Assembly (NCBI RefSeq): GCF_003751805.1 | Contig: NZ_RKHQ01000001.1 | Location: 682,001 to 746,000, forward strand | DNA: 64,000 nt | Reading direction: 5' to 3' | Source of the DNA: Salana multivorans | GTDB lineage: Bacteria; Actinomycetota; Actinomycetes; Actinomycetales; Beutenbergiaceae | Part shown: positions 36,075 through 44,186 of the stretch, in pieces | How positions within the stretch are numbered: position 1 is the first letter of the stretch | Layout: the number at the start of each line of letters is the position of its first letter | Translations under genes and position numbers: made by a program | The notes under the pieces: model-generated | Told to the model about the DNA's origin: nothing | Seen by the model: only the letters and a program-made list of their open reading frames with translations | Databases searched by the model: none

Positions 36075-37622
36075 ATGACGACCCTTGAGGACTCGACCAC
36101 CCCGCTCGCCGAGATCGGCTCGCTCATCCGGGGCGCCCGCCAGAACAAGGGCCTGACCCAGGCGCAGCTCGCCGAGCGGCTCAGCACCTCCCAGAGCGCC
36201 ATCGCGCGCATCGAGCAGGGCAGTCAGAACCTCTCGGTCGACATGCTCGCGCGCATCTCCGCCGCGCTCGACGCCGGCCTCCTGCCCATCGCGAACACCC
36301 CGCAGCGCCCGACGCACCTGCGCGTCCACGGCGGCCGCACGCTGTCGGGCACCATCACGGTCAACTCCTCCAAGAACGCGGCCGTCGCGCTGCTGTGCGC
36401 GTCGCTGCTCAACCGCGGGCGCACGGTGCTGCGCGGCGTCGCGAACATCGTCGAGGTCGACCGGATCGTCGCGGTCCTCCAGTCGATCGGCGTCGAGGTC
36501 GAGTGGGTCGAGGGCAGCCGCGACCTCGAGATCCGCCGCCCGGCGGAGCTCGACCTGTCCGGGATCGACGACGACGCGGCCCGGCGCACCCGCTCGATCA
36601 TCATGTTCTTCGGCCCGCTGCTCGGCCAGCAGCCGACGTTCGAGCTGCCCTACGCCGGGGGCTGCGACCTGGGCACGCGCACCGTCGAGCCGCACATGAT
36701 CGCGCTGCGCCCGTTCGGCCTCGACGTGACCGCGAGCGCCGGCGAGTACCGCGCCGTCGTGGCGCCCGACGACGGCGAGCCGGTCCGCGTCGTGCTGACC
36801 GAGCGCGGCGACACCGTGACCGAGAACGCGATCATGGCGGCCGCCGGCCGGGACGGCGTCACGGTCATCCGCAACGCCTCCCCGAACTACATGGTCCAGG
36901 ACCTGTGCTTCTACCTTGAGCTGCTCGGCGTCGAGATCGAGGGCATCGGCTCGACGACGCTCACGGTCCGCGGCCGCAGCCACATCGACGCCGACGTCGA
37001 GTACCACGTGTCCGAGGACCCGGTCGAGGCGATGAGCCTGCTCACGGCCGGCATCGTGACGGACTCCGAGATCACCGTCGCGCGGGTGCCGATCGAGTTC
37101 ATGGAGATCGAGCTCGCGGTGCTGTCCGAGATGGGCCTGCGCTACTCCCTCTCCCCCGAGTACATGGCGCTCAACGGGCGGACGCGACTCGTCGACATCA
37201 CGGTCCACCCGAGCGAGCTCAAGGCGCCGATCGACAAGATCCACCCGATGCCGTTCCCCGGGCTGAACATCGACAACCTGCCGTTCTTCGCGCTCATCGC
37301 CGCGTGCGCCGACGGGCACACGACGATCCACGACTGGGTGTACGACAACCGCGCCATCCACCTCACGGACCTCACGCGCCTCGGTGCCAACGTCCGGCTG
37401 CTCGACCCGCACCGTCTCGACGTGGACGGCCCGACCCACTGGTCCGGTGCCGAGATCAGCTGCCCGCCGGCGCTGCGCCCGGCCGTCGTCATCCTGCTCG
37501 CGATGCTCGCGGCCAAGGGCACGTCGGTGCTGCGCGGGGTCGACATCATCCGTCGCGGGTACGAGCAGCTCGCCGACCGGCTCATCGAGCTCGGCGCGCA
37601 GATCGACACCTTCCAGGACTGA
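36075..37622 (+). CDS. XRE-type HTH fused to a MurA-like enolpyruvyl transferase
   Basis: 515 residues in two domains. Residues 12-70 form a Cro/CI-type helix-turn-helix (NKGLTQAQLAERLSTSQSAI then ARIEQGS). Residues 80-515 form an EPSP-synthase fold of the UDP-N-acetylglucosamine 1-carboxyvinyltransferase family: Lys100-Asn101 (SSKNAAVALL) and the loop cysteine Cys197 in YAGGCDLGTRTVEPH match active-site residues of MurA. Other loops differ from housekeeping MurA, for example FPGLNIDNLPF where FPTDMQ is usual. The start ATG 36075 lies eight bases after TACGAT. It could be an active MurA paralogue or a substrate-sensing regulator. Confidence 0.88.
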   Translation: MTTLEDSTTPLAEIGSLIRGARQNKGLTQAQLAERLSTSQSAIARIEQGSQNLSVDMLARISAALDAGLLPIANTPQRPTHLRVHGGRTLSGTITVNSSKNAAVALLCASLLNRGRTVLRGVANIVEVDRIVAVLQSIGVEVEWVEGSRDLEIRRPAELDLSGIDDDAARRTRSIIMFFGPLLGQQPTFELPYAGGCDLGTRTVEPHMIALRPFGLDVTASAGEYRAVVAPDDGEPVRVVLTERGDTVTENAIMAAAGRDGVTVIRNASPNYMVQDLCFYLELLGVEIEGIGSTTLTVRGRSHIDADVEYHVSEDPVEAMSLLTAGIVTDSEITVARVPIEFMEIELAVLSEMGLRYSLSPEYMALNGRTRLVDITVHPSELKAPIDKIHPMPFPGLNIDNLPFFALIAACADGHTTIHDWVYDNRAIHLTDLTRLGANVRLLDPHRLDVDGPTHWSGAEISCPPALRPAVVILLAMLAAKGTSVLRGVDIIRRGYEQLADRLIELGAQIDTFQD

Positions 37623-37635
37623 CTCCCGTCGCGGG

Positions 37636-37663
37636 CGCCGGGCCGTCGCGCGCCGGCCCGGCG
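37636..37663. terminator. hairpin between convergent HTH-MurA and thiamine-binding genes
   Basis: CGCCGGGCCG (37636-37645) pairs with CGGCCCGGCG (37654-37663) over an eight-base loop. It begins 14 bases after the stop at 37622. Confidence 0.6.
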
Positions 37664-37667
37664 GCGG

Positions 37668-37970
37668 TCAGTCCCCGCGACCGGCGAGCTCCGCCTCGAC
37701 GCGCTCGACCTTCGCGTCGAGCTGGCCCGTGAAGCCCGGGCGGATGTCGGCCTTGAGCACGAGCGAGACGCGGTGCCCGTGGCGCCCGACGGCCTCGGTC
37801 GCGCGGCGCACCACGTCCATCACCTCGTCCCACTCCCCCTCGACCTCCGTGAACATGGCGGACGTGCGGTTGGGCAGCCCGGAGGCGCGCACGACCGCGA
37901 CCGCGTCGGCCACCGCCTCGGCGACGGACTCGCCCGCACCGAGCGGAGCGACGGAGAAGGCAACGAGCAT
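37668..37970 (-). CDS. thiamine-binding protein, MTH1187/YkoF-like
   Basis: Small ferredoxin-like fold protein of 100 residues from the MTH1187 (DUF77) family, members of which bind thiamine or related pyrimidines. Seen: LVAFSVAPLGAGESVAEAVA at the start, GLPNRTSAMFTEVEGEWDEV in the middle and RVSLVLKADIRPG near the end, all typical. ATG at 37970 has AGGTAGGA upstream. It starts five bases after the DUF6578-like gene, so the two form an operon. Confidence 0.9.
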   Translation of the reverse strand: MLVAFSVAPLGAGESVAEAVADAVAVVRASGLPNRTSAMFTEVEGEWDEVMDVVRRATEAVGRHGHRVSLVLKADIRPGFTGQLDAKVERVEAELAGRGD

Positions 37971-37975
37971 GGTTC

Positions 37976-38371
37976 CTACCTTTCGGCTCGTCGAACGTCG
38001 ACGAGGTAGCCGGTGAAGCGGACATCATCCGTCTCGGGGTGCCAGCCGTCGGCGTCGGACACGTCGACGACCGATGCGGTGCCGGGGACCGGGACGTGCA
38101 CGGGCGTCGCACCGACGCCGCTCGGGTCCGGCCCGAAGCCGCTGCTCACGGCCCGGATCCGCGTGACGACGCCGACCGTTGCCTCCGTGTCGTCCGACAG
38201 CCCGCCGTGATGCTCCTCCCGGTGGGTCACGCGCCGGGCCGCGTCGTCGCCGAGGACGGAGGCCAACCACTCGCGATCCGGCTCGCTCAGCGTCCACGCG
38301 ACGCGGGAGCCGACCGCGAACGGGTCGCCGCAGCACTGCATCTGCCACGCATCGACCCACACGAGGAGCAT
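37976..38371 (-). CDS. DUF6578-like protein
   Basis: 131-residue soluble protein whose N-terminus VWVDAWQMQCCGDPFAVG resembles the DUF6578 family from memory; the family has no known function. The paired cysteines Cys12-Cys13 could bind metal. The rest is beta-rich with a conserved-looking VGVVTRIRAV. The start ATG at 38371 lies six bases after CAGGCT, a weaker version of the leaderless box. It is first in a two-gene operon with the thiamine-binding gene. Confidence 0.7.
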   Translation of the reverse strand: MLLVWVDAWQMQCCGDPFAVGSRVAWTLSEPDREWLASVLGDDAARRVTHREEHHGGLSDDTEATVGVVTRIRAVSSGFGPDPSGVGATPVHVPVPGTASVVDVSDADGWHPETDDVRFTGYLVDVRRAER

Positions 38372-38498
38372 GCGACCAGCCTGCCACGCGCACGGTAGGA
38401 TGCTGGGGATTCGTTTCCACGCGACGCACTTCTCCGGGACTCTCGGGCTCCACGTCGCGGTGGAGTCCGTCATCCCGTCCGAGTCGAGTGAGGTACCC

Positions 38499-38597
38499 AT
38501 GGGTTCCGTCATCAAGAAGCGCCGCAAGCGCATGGCGAAGAAGAAGCACCGCAAGCTGCTTCGCAAGACGCGCCACCAGCGTCGCAACAAGAAGTGA
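38499..38597 (+). CDS. small ribosomal protein bS22 (AURKAIP1/COX24 family)
   Basis: 32-residue, extremely basic protein: MGSVIKKRRKRMAKKKHRK followed by LLRKTRHQRRNKK. It closely matches the actinobacterial small-subunit protein bS22 described in mycobacterial ribosomes. ATG 38499 has GAGTGAGG upstream. It is short enough to be missed by gene finders. A strong terminator follows 24 bases after the stop. Confidence 0.93.
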   Translation: MGSVIKKRRKRMAKKKHRKLLRKTRHQRRNKK

Positions 38598-38621
38598 CGC
38601 CGTCCTAGCGACGACGAGCGA

Positions 38622-38648
38622 GGGCCCCGCCGGACATCGGCGGGGCCC
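38622..38648 (+). terminator. terminator after bS22
   Basis: GGGCCCCGCCG (38622-38632) and CGGCGGGGCCC (38638-38648) form a perfect 11-bp stem with a GACAT loop, followed by TTGCGCGTT. Confidence 0.85.
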
Positions 38649-38790
38649 TTGCGCGTTCCGGGCTCCCGCACCGGCCTCTCGGCCGGGCGACTCCGCCCCC
38701 GGGCGGGGCCTCGGCCATCCTCTCGGCGGAACCTCGCGCCCGCGGGGCTGAACCTCCCGACATCTCGCCCGCGGCCGTCGCGGCGCGGGG

Positions 38791-38796
38791 TACGGT
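38791..38796 (+). promoter_or_regulatory. leaderless-type -10 box before the GH15-like gene
   Basis: TACGGT, six bases before the GTG at 38803. Confidence 0.5.
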
Positions 38797-38802
38797 CGGC
38801 GG

Positions 38803-40170
38803 GTGGCAACGGTGCGACACCTGCGGACGGGCGACCCTCTCGTCGCGCGCGTCCTGCGCACCCTCGCCGTGGCCGTCACCGGTGCGCTCGTCGTCGCGCT
38901 CGCCGGGGCGCCGATGCGACCGACGGCCCGGATCGACCTCTACCAGGACGGCGTCCACGTCGACGGCACCGGCCTCCTGCACGAGCTCCCGGCCGGCACC
39001 GCCGCCGTCTACCACCCGGGCTCGCGCGTGCTCGCCACGGCCGACGACGAGGCGAGCCTCGCGGTCGCGGCCGAACATCGCGCGTGGCTCGCGGCCGGTG
39101 AGACCTGCGGCACGGGGTCCGACGCCGAGGCCGTCGCGCAGGCGCTCCTCGACATCCACGCCCTCGTCGGCGCACAGATCGAGGGCCGGGAGCCGCACGC
39201 CCCCGGCGCGGTGGTCGCGGGGTGGGAGGACCGCTGGCGCTACGTGTGGCCGCGGGACGCGGCGTTCGTCGCGGTCGCGCTGGCCCGGACGGGGCACTGG
39301 ACGGACGCCGTCGAGATCCTCGCCTTCCTCGCCGACGCGACCACCGAGCACGGCGACACGTTCGCCGCTCGCTACCTGCCGACCGGCGACGGGGTGCCCG
39401 ACGCTCGCGCGGACCAGCTCGACGGCGCCGGGTGGGTGCTCTGGGCCGCGGCCTCGGTCCTGGCCGACGACGCGACCGACGACCGCATCGCCCTCGACGA
39501 CGCGCGGCGGCACCTGCGTCCCCTCCTCGACCGGGCGACCGGCACCCTCCTGGCGGCGACGGACGACGACGGCCACCTGCCGCCGCCGTCCTCCGACTAC
39601 TGGGAGCGCGTGGAGACGGACCTGACGCTGGGGACGGCGGCCGTCGTGCTCGCCGGCCTCGAGGCGGCGCGAGAGCTGGCACCCGTCATCGGGACGCGGG
39701 ACGCGACGGCGGCCGGGGTCCGCGCCGACCTGGTGCGGGAGGCCGTCGTCGACAGGTTCGGCCCCGACTTCCGGCGCTCCGGCGGCTCGGCGTTCACCGA
39801 CGGGCGCGACGCGGCGACGGCGTTCCTCCTGCCCCCGATCGGCTCGGGGACCGAGGGCGCCGAGGACGCGTGGCTCGCCTCCGTCGCGGACATGTCGCGG
39901 GTCTCGGGCGGCGTCGCGCCGGGCGCGACCTGGCGGCACGACGGGATCTCCTGGACGCCGGAGACGACGCTGTACGCGCTGACCGCCGCGAGCGCGGGCG
40001 AGGAGGAGCTCGCGCGCGAGCTGATCGACTGGACGCTCGAGCATCGAACGGCCTCGGGGGCGATCCCGGAGAAGGTGCTGGCCGACGGGTCCCCCGCCGC
40101 CGTCGCGCCGCTGGCGTGGTCGGCGGCCAACCTCGTCCTCGCGGTGTGCGCGCTCGACGACCACCCGTGA
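38803..40170 (+). CDS. glycoside hydrolase family 15-like protein
   Basis: (Alpha/alpha)6-barrel hydrolase related to glucoamylases and GH15 trehalases, 455 residues. Substrate-site motif WRYVWPRDAAFVAVAL (about 145-160), first acid region SSDYWERVETDLTLGTA (about 263-280) and second acid region ISWTPETTLYALTA (about 383-396). A hydrophobic stretch at residues 19-38 may be a signal anchor, although the family is often cytoplasmic. It is shorter than full GH15 enzymes because the N-terminal beta-sandwich is reduced. Substrate uncertain. Start GTG 38803 after a TANNNT box. Confidence 0.8.
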   Translation: MATVRHLRTGDPLVARVLRTLAVAVTGALVVALAGAPMRPTARIDLYQDGVHVDGTGLLHELPAGTAAVYHPGSRVLATADDEASLAVAAEHRAWLAAGETCGTGSDAEAVAQALLDIHALVGAQIEGREPHAPGAVVAGWEDRWRYVWPRDAAFVAVALARTGHWTDAVEILAFLADATTEHGDTFAARYLPTGDGVPDARADQLDGAGWVLWAAASVLADDATDDRIALDDARRHLRPLLDRATGTLLAATDDDGHLPPPSSDYWERVETDLTLGTAAVVLAGLEAARELAPVIGTRDATAAGVRADLVREAVVDRFGPDFRRSGGSAFTDGRDAATAFLLPPIGSGTEGAEDAWLASVADMSRVSGGVAPGATWRHDGISWTPETTLYALTAASAGEEELARELIDWTLEHRTASGAIPEKVLADGSPAAVAPLAWSAANLVLAVCALDDHP

Positions 40171-40223
40171 CCGACGCAACCCCACGTTCGCGGTCGTCCG
40201 CGTCGCTCCTCGCGCCGCCCGGG

Positions 40224-41444
40224 CTACCAGCCGGGGTCGAGCCCGCGGTGGGGGAACACCGCGTGGCGCGTGGCGACGATGGCGCGGTCCACGTCGTCGG
40301 CGGGGTCGTAGCCGGCCGAGAAGGGCCGCAGCGTCACCGTCTCCCCGTCGCCCCACATCAGCGGGGCTGGCAGCCCGCGCTCGGACACGTCGAGCCGCCA
40401 GCGCAGCGGCAGTCGCTGGCCAAGGTCGGGGTCGAGACCGGCGGCGACGGCGGCCAGGCCGGCCCACACGCGCGGCACCACCTCGACGACCGTGTACCCG
40501 CCGCCGCCCGTGGCGACCCAGCGCCCGGCGGCGAACCGGTCCGCGAGGTCGCGCATCATCCGCGCGCCGGCGAGCTGGTGGTCGACGCTCACCCGGAGGT
40601 TGGTCAGCGGGTCGCTGCCGTGCGCGTCGGCGCCGTGCTGGGAGACCAGGACGTCGGGCGCGAACTCCTCGACGAGCGGCGGCACGACCGCGTCGATCGC
40701 GCGCAGCCACGCGTCCCCGCGCGTCCGCGCCGGCAGCGCGACGTTGACGGCGAGCCCCTCGGCGCCGGGGCCGCCCGTCTCGTAGGGGAACCCGGTGCCG
40801 GGGAACAGCGTGAGGCCCGACTCGTGCACCGAGATGGTGAGCACGCGCGGGTCGTCCCAGAAGATGCGCTCGACGCCGTCGCCGTGGTGCGCGTCGAGGT
40901 CGACGTACGCCACGCGGCGTGCGCCGTTGTCGAGCAGCCAGCGGATCGCGACGCCGACGTCGTTGTACACGCAGAACCCCGACGCCCTCGCCGGCATCGC
41001 GTGGTGCATCCCGCCGGCGATCGACACCGCGCGCGGCACCTGCCCCGTCCAGACGCTGCGCGCCGCCGCGACGGTCGAGCCGACGATCCGGCTGGAGGCC
41101 GTGTGGATCTCGGGGAAGACCGGGTTGTCGTCGGTGCCGAGCCCGAACTCGGCCGACCGGATGCCGACCGCGCCCGCCTGCACGGCGGCGACGAAGGCCG
41201 GGTCGTGGACGAGCTCCAGCAGCTCGTCGGGGACGTCGGGGACGGGCACGTCGACGAGGCCGGGGATCCGCAGCCAGCGGACGAGCTCGCGCGTCAGCTC
41301 CAGCCGGATCGGCGCCATCGGGTGGCCGGGACCGAAGTCGTAGCGGGGAAGGTCGTTCGCCCACGCGAAACCTGCCGTCGGCCGGCGGACCAGCCCGCCG
41401 GCCGGGTGGAGCTGCGCTGTCTCGTGTCGCGTGGACGTCGTCAT
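40224..41444 (-). CDS. acetoin utilization protein AcuC / histone deacetylase family
   Basis: Zinc-dependent arginase-deacetylase fold hydrolase, 406 residues, similar to AcuC, which deacetylates acetyl-CoA synthetase in Bacillus. Seen: the paired histidines in GGMHHAMPARASGFCVYND, the zinc-site YVDLDAHHGDGVE, VSQHGADAHGSDPLT, and the C-terminal GGGGYTVVEVVPRVW. Start ATG at 41444 has GGAGGTGAGG directly upstream; a longer start is unsupported. No acs gene is visible nearby. Confidence 0.9.
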   Translation of the reverse strand: MTTSTRHETAQLHPAGGLVRRPTAGFAWANDLPRYDFGPGHPMAPIRLELTRELVRWLRIPGLVDVPVPDVPDELLELVHDPAFVAAVQAGAVGIRSAEFGLGTDDNPVFPEIHTASSRIVGSTVAAARSVWTGQVPRAVSIAGGMHHAMPARASGFCVYNDVGVAIRWLLDNGARRVAYVDLDAHHGDGVERIFWDDPRVLTISVHESGLTLFPGTGFPYETGGPGAEGLAVNVALPARTRGDAWLRAIDAVVPPLVEEFAPDVLVSQHGADAHGSDPLTNLRVSVDHQLAGARMMRDLADRFAAGRWVATGGGGYTVVEVVPRVWAGLAAVAAGLDPDLGQRLPLRWRLDVSERGLPAPLMWGDGETVTLRPFSAGYDPADDVDRAIVATRHAVFPHRGLDPGW

Positions 41445-41587
41445 CCTCACCTCCGTGCGCTGCCCGCCAGGGTAGCCCGCCGCCGACGATGGACGCTGCC
41501 GCGGCCCGGGTGACAGGATCCCCCCACGCGCCGGCCCCACCCGGCCGGGGCGGACAGCAGATCGACCGACGACTCCGGAGGCATGCC

Positions 41588-42250
41588 GTGAAGCTCCTGC
41601 TGACGTCGGGCGGCGTCACGAACCCGACCATCCGCGCGGCGCTCACGGACCTCCTCGGCAAGCCGATCGAGGAGTGCCACGCCCTGTGCGTCCCGACGGC
41701 GCAGTGGGGGCACCCGATGTGCGGGCCGGCGTCGGTCCGCGGCCTGCTGGCAGCCGAACCGTCGTTCCGGCACCTCACGGGCCTCGGCTGGGCCTCGCTG
41801 GGAGCGCTCGAGCTCACCGCCCTGCCGTCGATCGGACGCGAGCGCTGGGAGCCGTGGGTGCGCGGGGCCGACGTGCTGCTGGTCGACGGCGGCGACGCGA
41901 CCTACCTCGGCCACTGGCTGCGCAAGTCCGGGCTGGCCGACCTGTTCCCGTCGCTGCCGGACACCGTCTGGGTCGGCGTCAGCGCCGGCAGCATGGTGAT
42001 GACCCCGCGGATCGGCGACCTCTTCGTCGAGTGGGCCGGCGCCCCGGACGACCGCACGCTGGGCGTCGTCGAGTTCTCGATCTTCCCGCACCTCGACGCG
42101 TTCCCCACGAACACGCTGGAGGCCGCCGAGCGCTGGGCGGCCGACATCGGCGGCCCCGCCTACGCGATCGACGAGCAGACGGCGATCCGGGTCGTCGACG
42201 GCCACGCGGAGGTGGTCTCCGAGGGGCGCTGGTTCCAGCTCACTCGGTGA
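41588..42250 (+). CDS. peptidase E family (S51) protein
   Basis: Class-I glutamine-amidotransferase-like serine peptidase, 220 residues. The nucleophile elbow is VGVSAGSMVM (Ser132), preceded by LLVDGGDATYLGHWLRKSG, and followed by a histidine in IFPHLDAFP. In the family these cleave Asp-X dipeptides, but many relatives have unknown substrates. GTG start at 41588 with GGAGG seven bases upstream; an overlapping ATG at 41583 is out of frame. The last 11 bases overlap the converging GH13 gene. Confidence 0.85.
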   Translation: MKLLLTSGGVTNPTIRAALTDLLGKPIEECHALCVPTAQWGHPMCGPASVRGLLAAEPSFRHLTGLGWASLGALELTALPSIGRERWEPWVRGADVLLVDGGDATYLGHWLRKSGLADLFPSLPDTVWVGVSAGSMVMTPRIGDLFVEWAGAPDDRTLGVVEFSIFPHLDAFPTNTLEAAERWAADIGGPAYAIDEQTAIRVVDGHAEVVSEGRWFQLTR

Positions 42251-43490
42251 TCTCGTACCTGCCCCCACCGTCGGGGAGCAGCTCGAGCACGACGCGCAGC
42301 TCGCCCTCGCCGTCCCGGGCCACCGCCCGGTAGGCGAGCCGGGTGTTGCTGAGGTCGTCGACGACGACGCGGGCGCGCACGAGCCACGGGTGCCGCCTGC
42401 GCAGGCCGATCAGCTCGCGGTGGACGTCGAGCAGCCACGTCTCGCCCGCCAGCTCGGCCGGGTCGGCGGGCAGCGCCGGGCGCACGGCGTCGTCGCCGCC
42501 GAGCCGGTCCTCCTTGACGGCCTGCCAGCCCAGCTCGTCGCCGTAGTAGATCGACGGGATGCCGCCGACGGTCGCGAGGATCGCGAGCGCGAGGGAGCTC
42601 CGGTCCACCCCGACCTGGCTCGCGATCCGCGTGACGTCGTGGTTCCCGACGAAGGTCATCGGCACCATCGACGCGAGCAGGTCCTCGTGGCGGCGCAGGG
42701 TCCAGTCGAGCTCGAAGAAGTTCTCGGATCGCAGGCTGCTCCAGATCGCCTTCCACAGCTCGTACTCGGTGACCGAGTCCAGCGTCGCGCGCTCGGCGTA
42801 CGCCGCGTAGTCGCCGTGGATCATCTCGCCGACGATCCACGCGTCCGGGTGCTCGGCCCGCACCCGCGGCAGCACGGCGGCCCAGAGCTCCGGGTCGACG
42901 GCGTAGGCGGCGTCGAGGCGCCACCCGTCCGCACCGGCGGCCAGCCAGAAGGACATGATCCCCGCGACCCAGTCCTGCACGGCCGGGTTCGCGTGGTTGA
43001 GGGCGACCAGCGAGCCGTGCCCCTCGAAGTCCGCGAACCGGGGGCCGCCGTCGGCGTGCCAGTCGATCCGGAACCAGTCCGCGTACTCCCCGCCCGGCCC
43101 CTCGGCGATCGCGCGACGGGCCAGCTCGTGGTGCTCGCCCACGTGGTTGAACACGCCGTCGAGCAGGATGCGGATGCCGCGCTCGCGGCACGCGGCGACG
43201 AGCGCGTCGAAGTCCTCGCGCGTCCCGAGCCGGGGGTCGATCGCGCGGTGGTCGAGCGTGTCGTAGCCGTGCGTGCTGCTCGCGAAGACCGGGCCGAGGG
43301 CGAGCCCGTTGAGCCCGAGCGACACCAGGTGGTCGAGGTAGGGGTGCAGCCGGGCCAGTCCCTCACCGGGGCCGGCCGGGACGTGCTCGCCGCGGACGTC
43401 GCGACCGTCGACGCCGAGCGGGTAGACCTGCCACCACATGACGTGCTGGGTCCAGGCCGGGGCCTCGTTGGCCATCGGGACCGGTGTCAT
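42240..43490 (-). CDS. alpha-amylase family (GH13) glycosidase
   Basis: (Beta/alpha)8-barrel enzyme acting on alpha-glucans or malto-oligosaccharides, 416 residues, without a signal peptide, so cytoplasmic. The four GH13 regions are present: LLDGVFNHVG; DGWRLDAAYA with the catalytic aspartate; WIVGEMIHGD with the acid glutamate; FVGNHDVTRIAS with the stabilising aspartate. The N-terminus WWQVYPLGVDG is typical. ATG 43490 has GGAGGTCG upstream. Upstream palindromes suggest control by a LacI-type sugar repressor. Substrate not predictable from sequence alone. Confidence 0.92.
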   Translation of the reverse strand: MTPVPMANEAPAWTQHVMWWQVYPLGVDGRDVRGEHVPAGPGEGLARLHPYLDHLVSLGLNGLALGPVFASSTHGYDTLDHRAIDPRLGTREDFDALVAACRERGIRILLDGVFNHVGEHHELARRAIAEGPGGEYADWFRIDWHADGGPRFADFEGHGSLVALNHANPAVQDWVAGIMSFWLAAGADGWRLDAAYAVDPELWAAVLPRVRAEHPDAWIVGEMIHGDYAAYAERATLDSVTEYELWKAIWSSLRSENFFELDWTLRRHEDLLASMVPMTFVGNHDVTRIASQVGVDRSSLALAILATVGGIPSIYYGDELGWQAVKEDRLGGDDAVRPALPADPAELAGETWLLDVHRELIGLRRRHPWLVRARVVVDDLSNTRLAYRAVARDGEGELRVVLELLPDGGGRYEITE

Positions 43491-43534
43491 CGCGACCTCC
43501 TGCTGATGCGGGCCGGTCGAGCGACCGGCGCTAC

Positions 43535-43578
43535 TGAGTGTTACTCAACTACCGCGAGCATACTCGCGTTGAGTCAAC
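43535..43578. promoter_or_regulatory. palindrome cluster upstream of the GH13 gene
   Basis: Three palindromes in 44 bases: TGAGT-GTT-ACTCA (43535-43547), CGCGAG-CATA-CTCGCG (43553-43568) and GTTGA-G-TCAAC (43568-43578). The outer ACTCAAC/GTTGAGT arms (43543-43549 and 43568-43574) also pair around the central one. Reading the minus strand, TTGACT within the third palindrome could be a -35 element of the GH13 gene. Confidence 0.55.
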
Positions 43579-43678
43579 CTCAGCAACGGGGTCCCGGTGA
43601 GGTGCGGCACAGCAGGAGCGCACGGTACGTCGCGCGGCCGACCGCGTCGAGGGGGTGCGGCAGGGCATCCCGTTGTTC

Positions 43679-43692
43679 GAGACACCTGTCTC
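43679..43692. promoter_or_regulatory. palindrome GAGACA-CC-TGTCTC upstream of the HesB-like gene
   Basis: Six-base perfect arms about 100 bases before the start codon; possible operator of the HesB-like gene. Confidence 0.3.
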
Positions 43693-43791
43693 ACGATGAG
43701 ACCGGGACCCTTGCCACCTCGCGCTCGGGGTGTTCGTGTGGAGGGACGCCCGCGGACCGTCCGCGAGCCTCGCGATCGAGAGGAGTCACCC

Positions 43792-44085
43792 ATGCTGACC
43801 CTGACCGAGAACGCCCAGAGCGCCGTCGACGACGTCGCCACCCGCGCCGACCTCCCCGCCGGCGGCGGGCTCCGGATCGCCCGGTCCGCCGTCCAGCCCG
43901 GTGGCCTCGAGCTCGCGCTCACCCCGGCGCCCGAGTCGACGGACCAGGTCATCCAGACCACCGGGACCCCGGTGTTCGTCGACGCGGACGCCGCCGACCA
44001 GCTCGACGAGCTCGTGCTCGACACCGCACCGGCCCCGACGCCGGACGCGGAGCCGGGCTTCGTGCTCACACCAAAGTCGGTGTGA
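43792..44085 (+). CDS. HesB/IscA-like protein lacking cysteines
   Basis: 97 residues, starting MLTLTENAQSAVDDVATRAD, with the beta-rich pattern GGGLRIARSAVQPGGLELAL, then GTPVFVDADAADQLDELVLD and the end FVLTPKSV. This follows the HesB/IscA fold, but none of the three iron-sulfur cysteines is present and the protein has no cysteine at all, so a classical cluster carrier role is ruled out. Relatives in actinobacteria are often labelled Fe-S cluster assembly HesB. ATG 43792 has GAGAGGAG upstream. Function unknown. Confidence 0.8.
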   Translation: MLTLTENAQSAVDDVATRADLPAGGGLRIARSAVQPGGLELALTPAPESTDQVIQTTGTPVFVDADAADQLDELVLDTAPAPTPDAEPGFVLTPKSV

Positions 44086-44131
44086 GGCCTCGCTGACGTC
44101 GCACCTCCCCCTGCTGCGACGCGCGAGGTCA

Positions 44132-44165
44132 GCGGCCGGGGACGCTCCCCCGCGTCCCCGGCCGC
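44132..44165. terminator. bidirectional terminator between HesB-like and LpqF-like genes
   Basis: Perfect 14-bp stem: GCGGCCGGGGACGC (44132-44145) with GCGTCCCCGGCCGC (44152-44165), six-base loop. The genes converge with stops at 44085 and 44187. Confidence 0.85.
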
Positions 44166-44186
44166 ACCGCTGTCCGGCCCGCGCCC

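Larger units (their letters stand above)
43491..43791. other. 301-base intergenic control region
   Basis: Separates the divergent GH13 and HesB-like genes. It holds the palindrome cluster (43535-43578) and a further palindrome (43679-43692); no gene is seen. Confidence 0.7.

Noticed and set aside
38605-41817. 1070-codon open frame on the minus strand
   Set aside because: It reads out of frame through the GH15-like and AcuC genes on both strands; biased composition and no motif.
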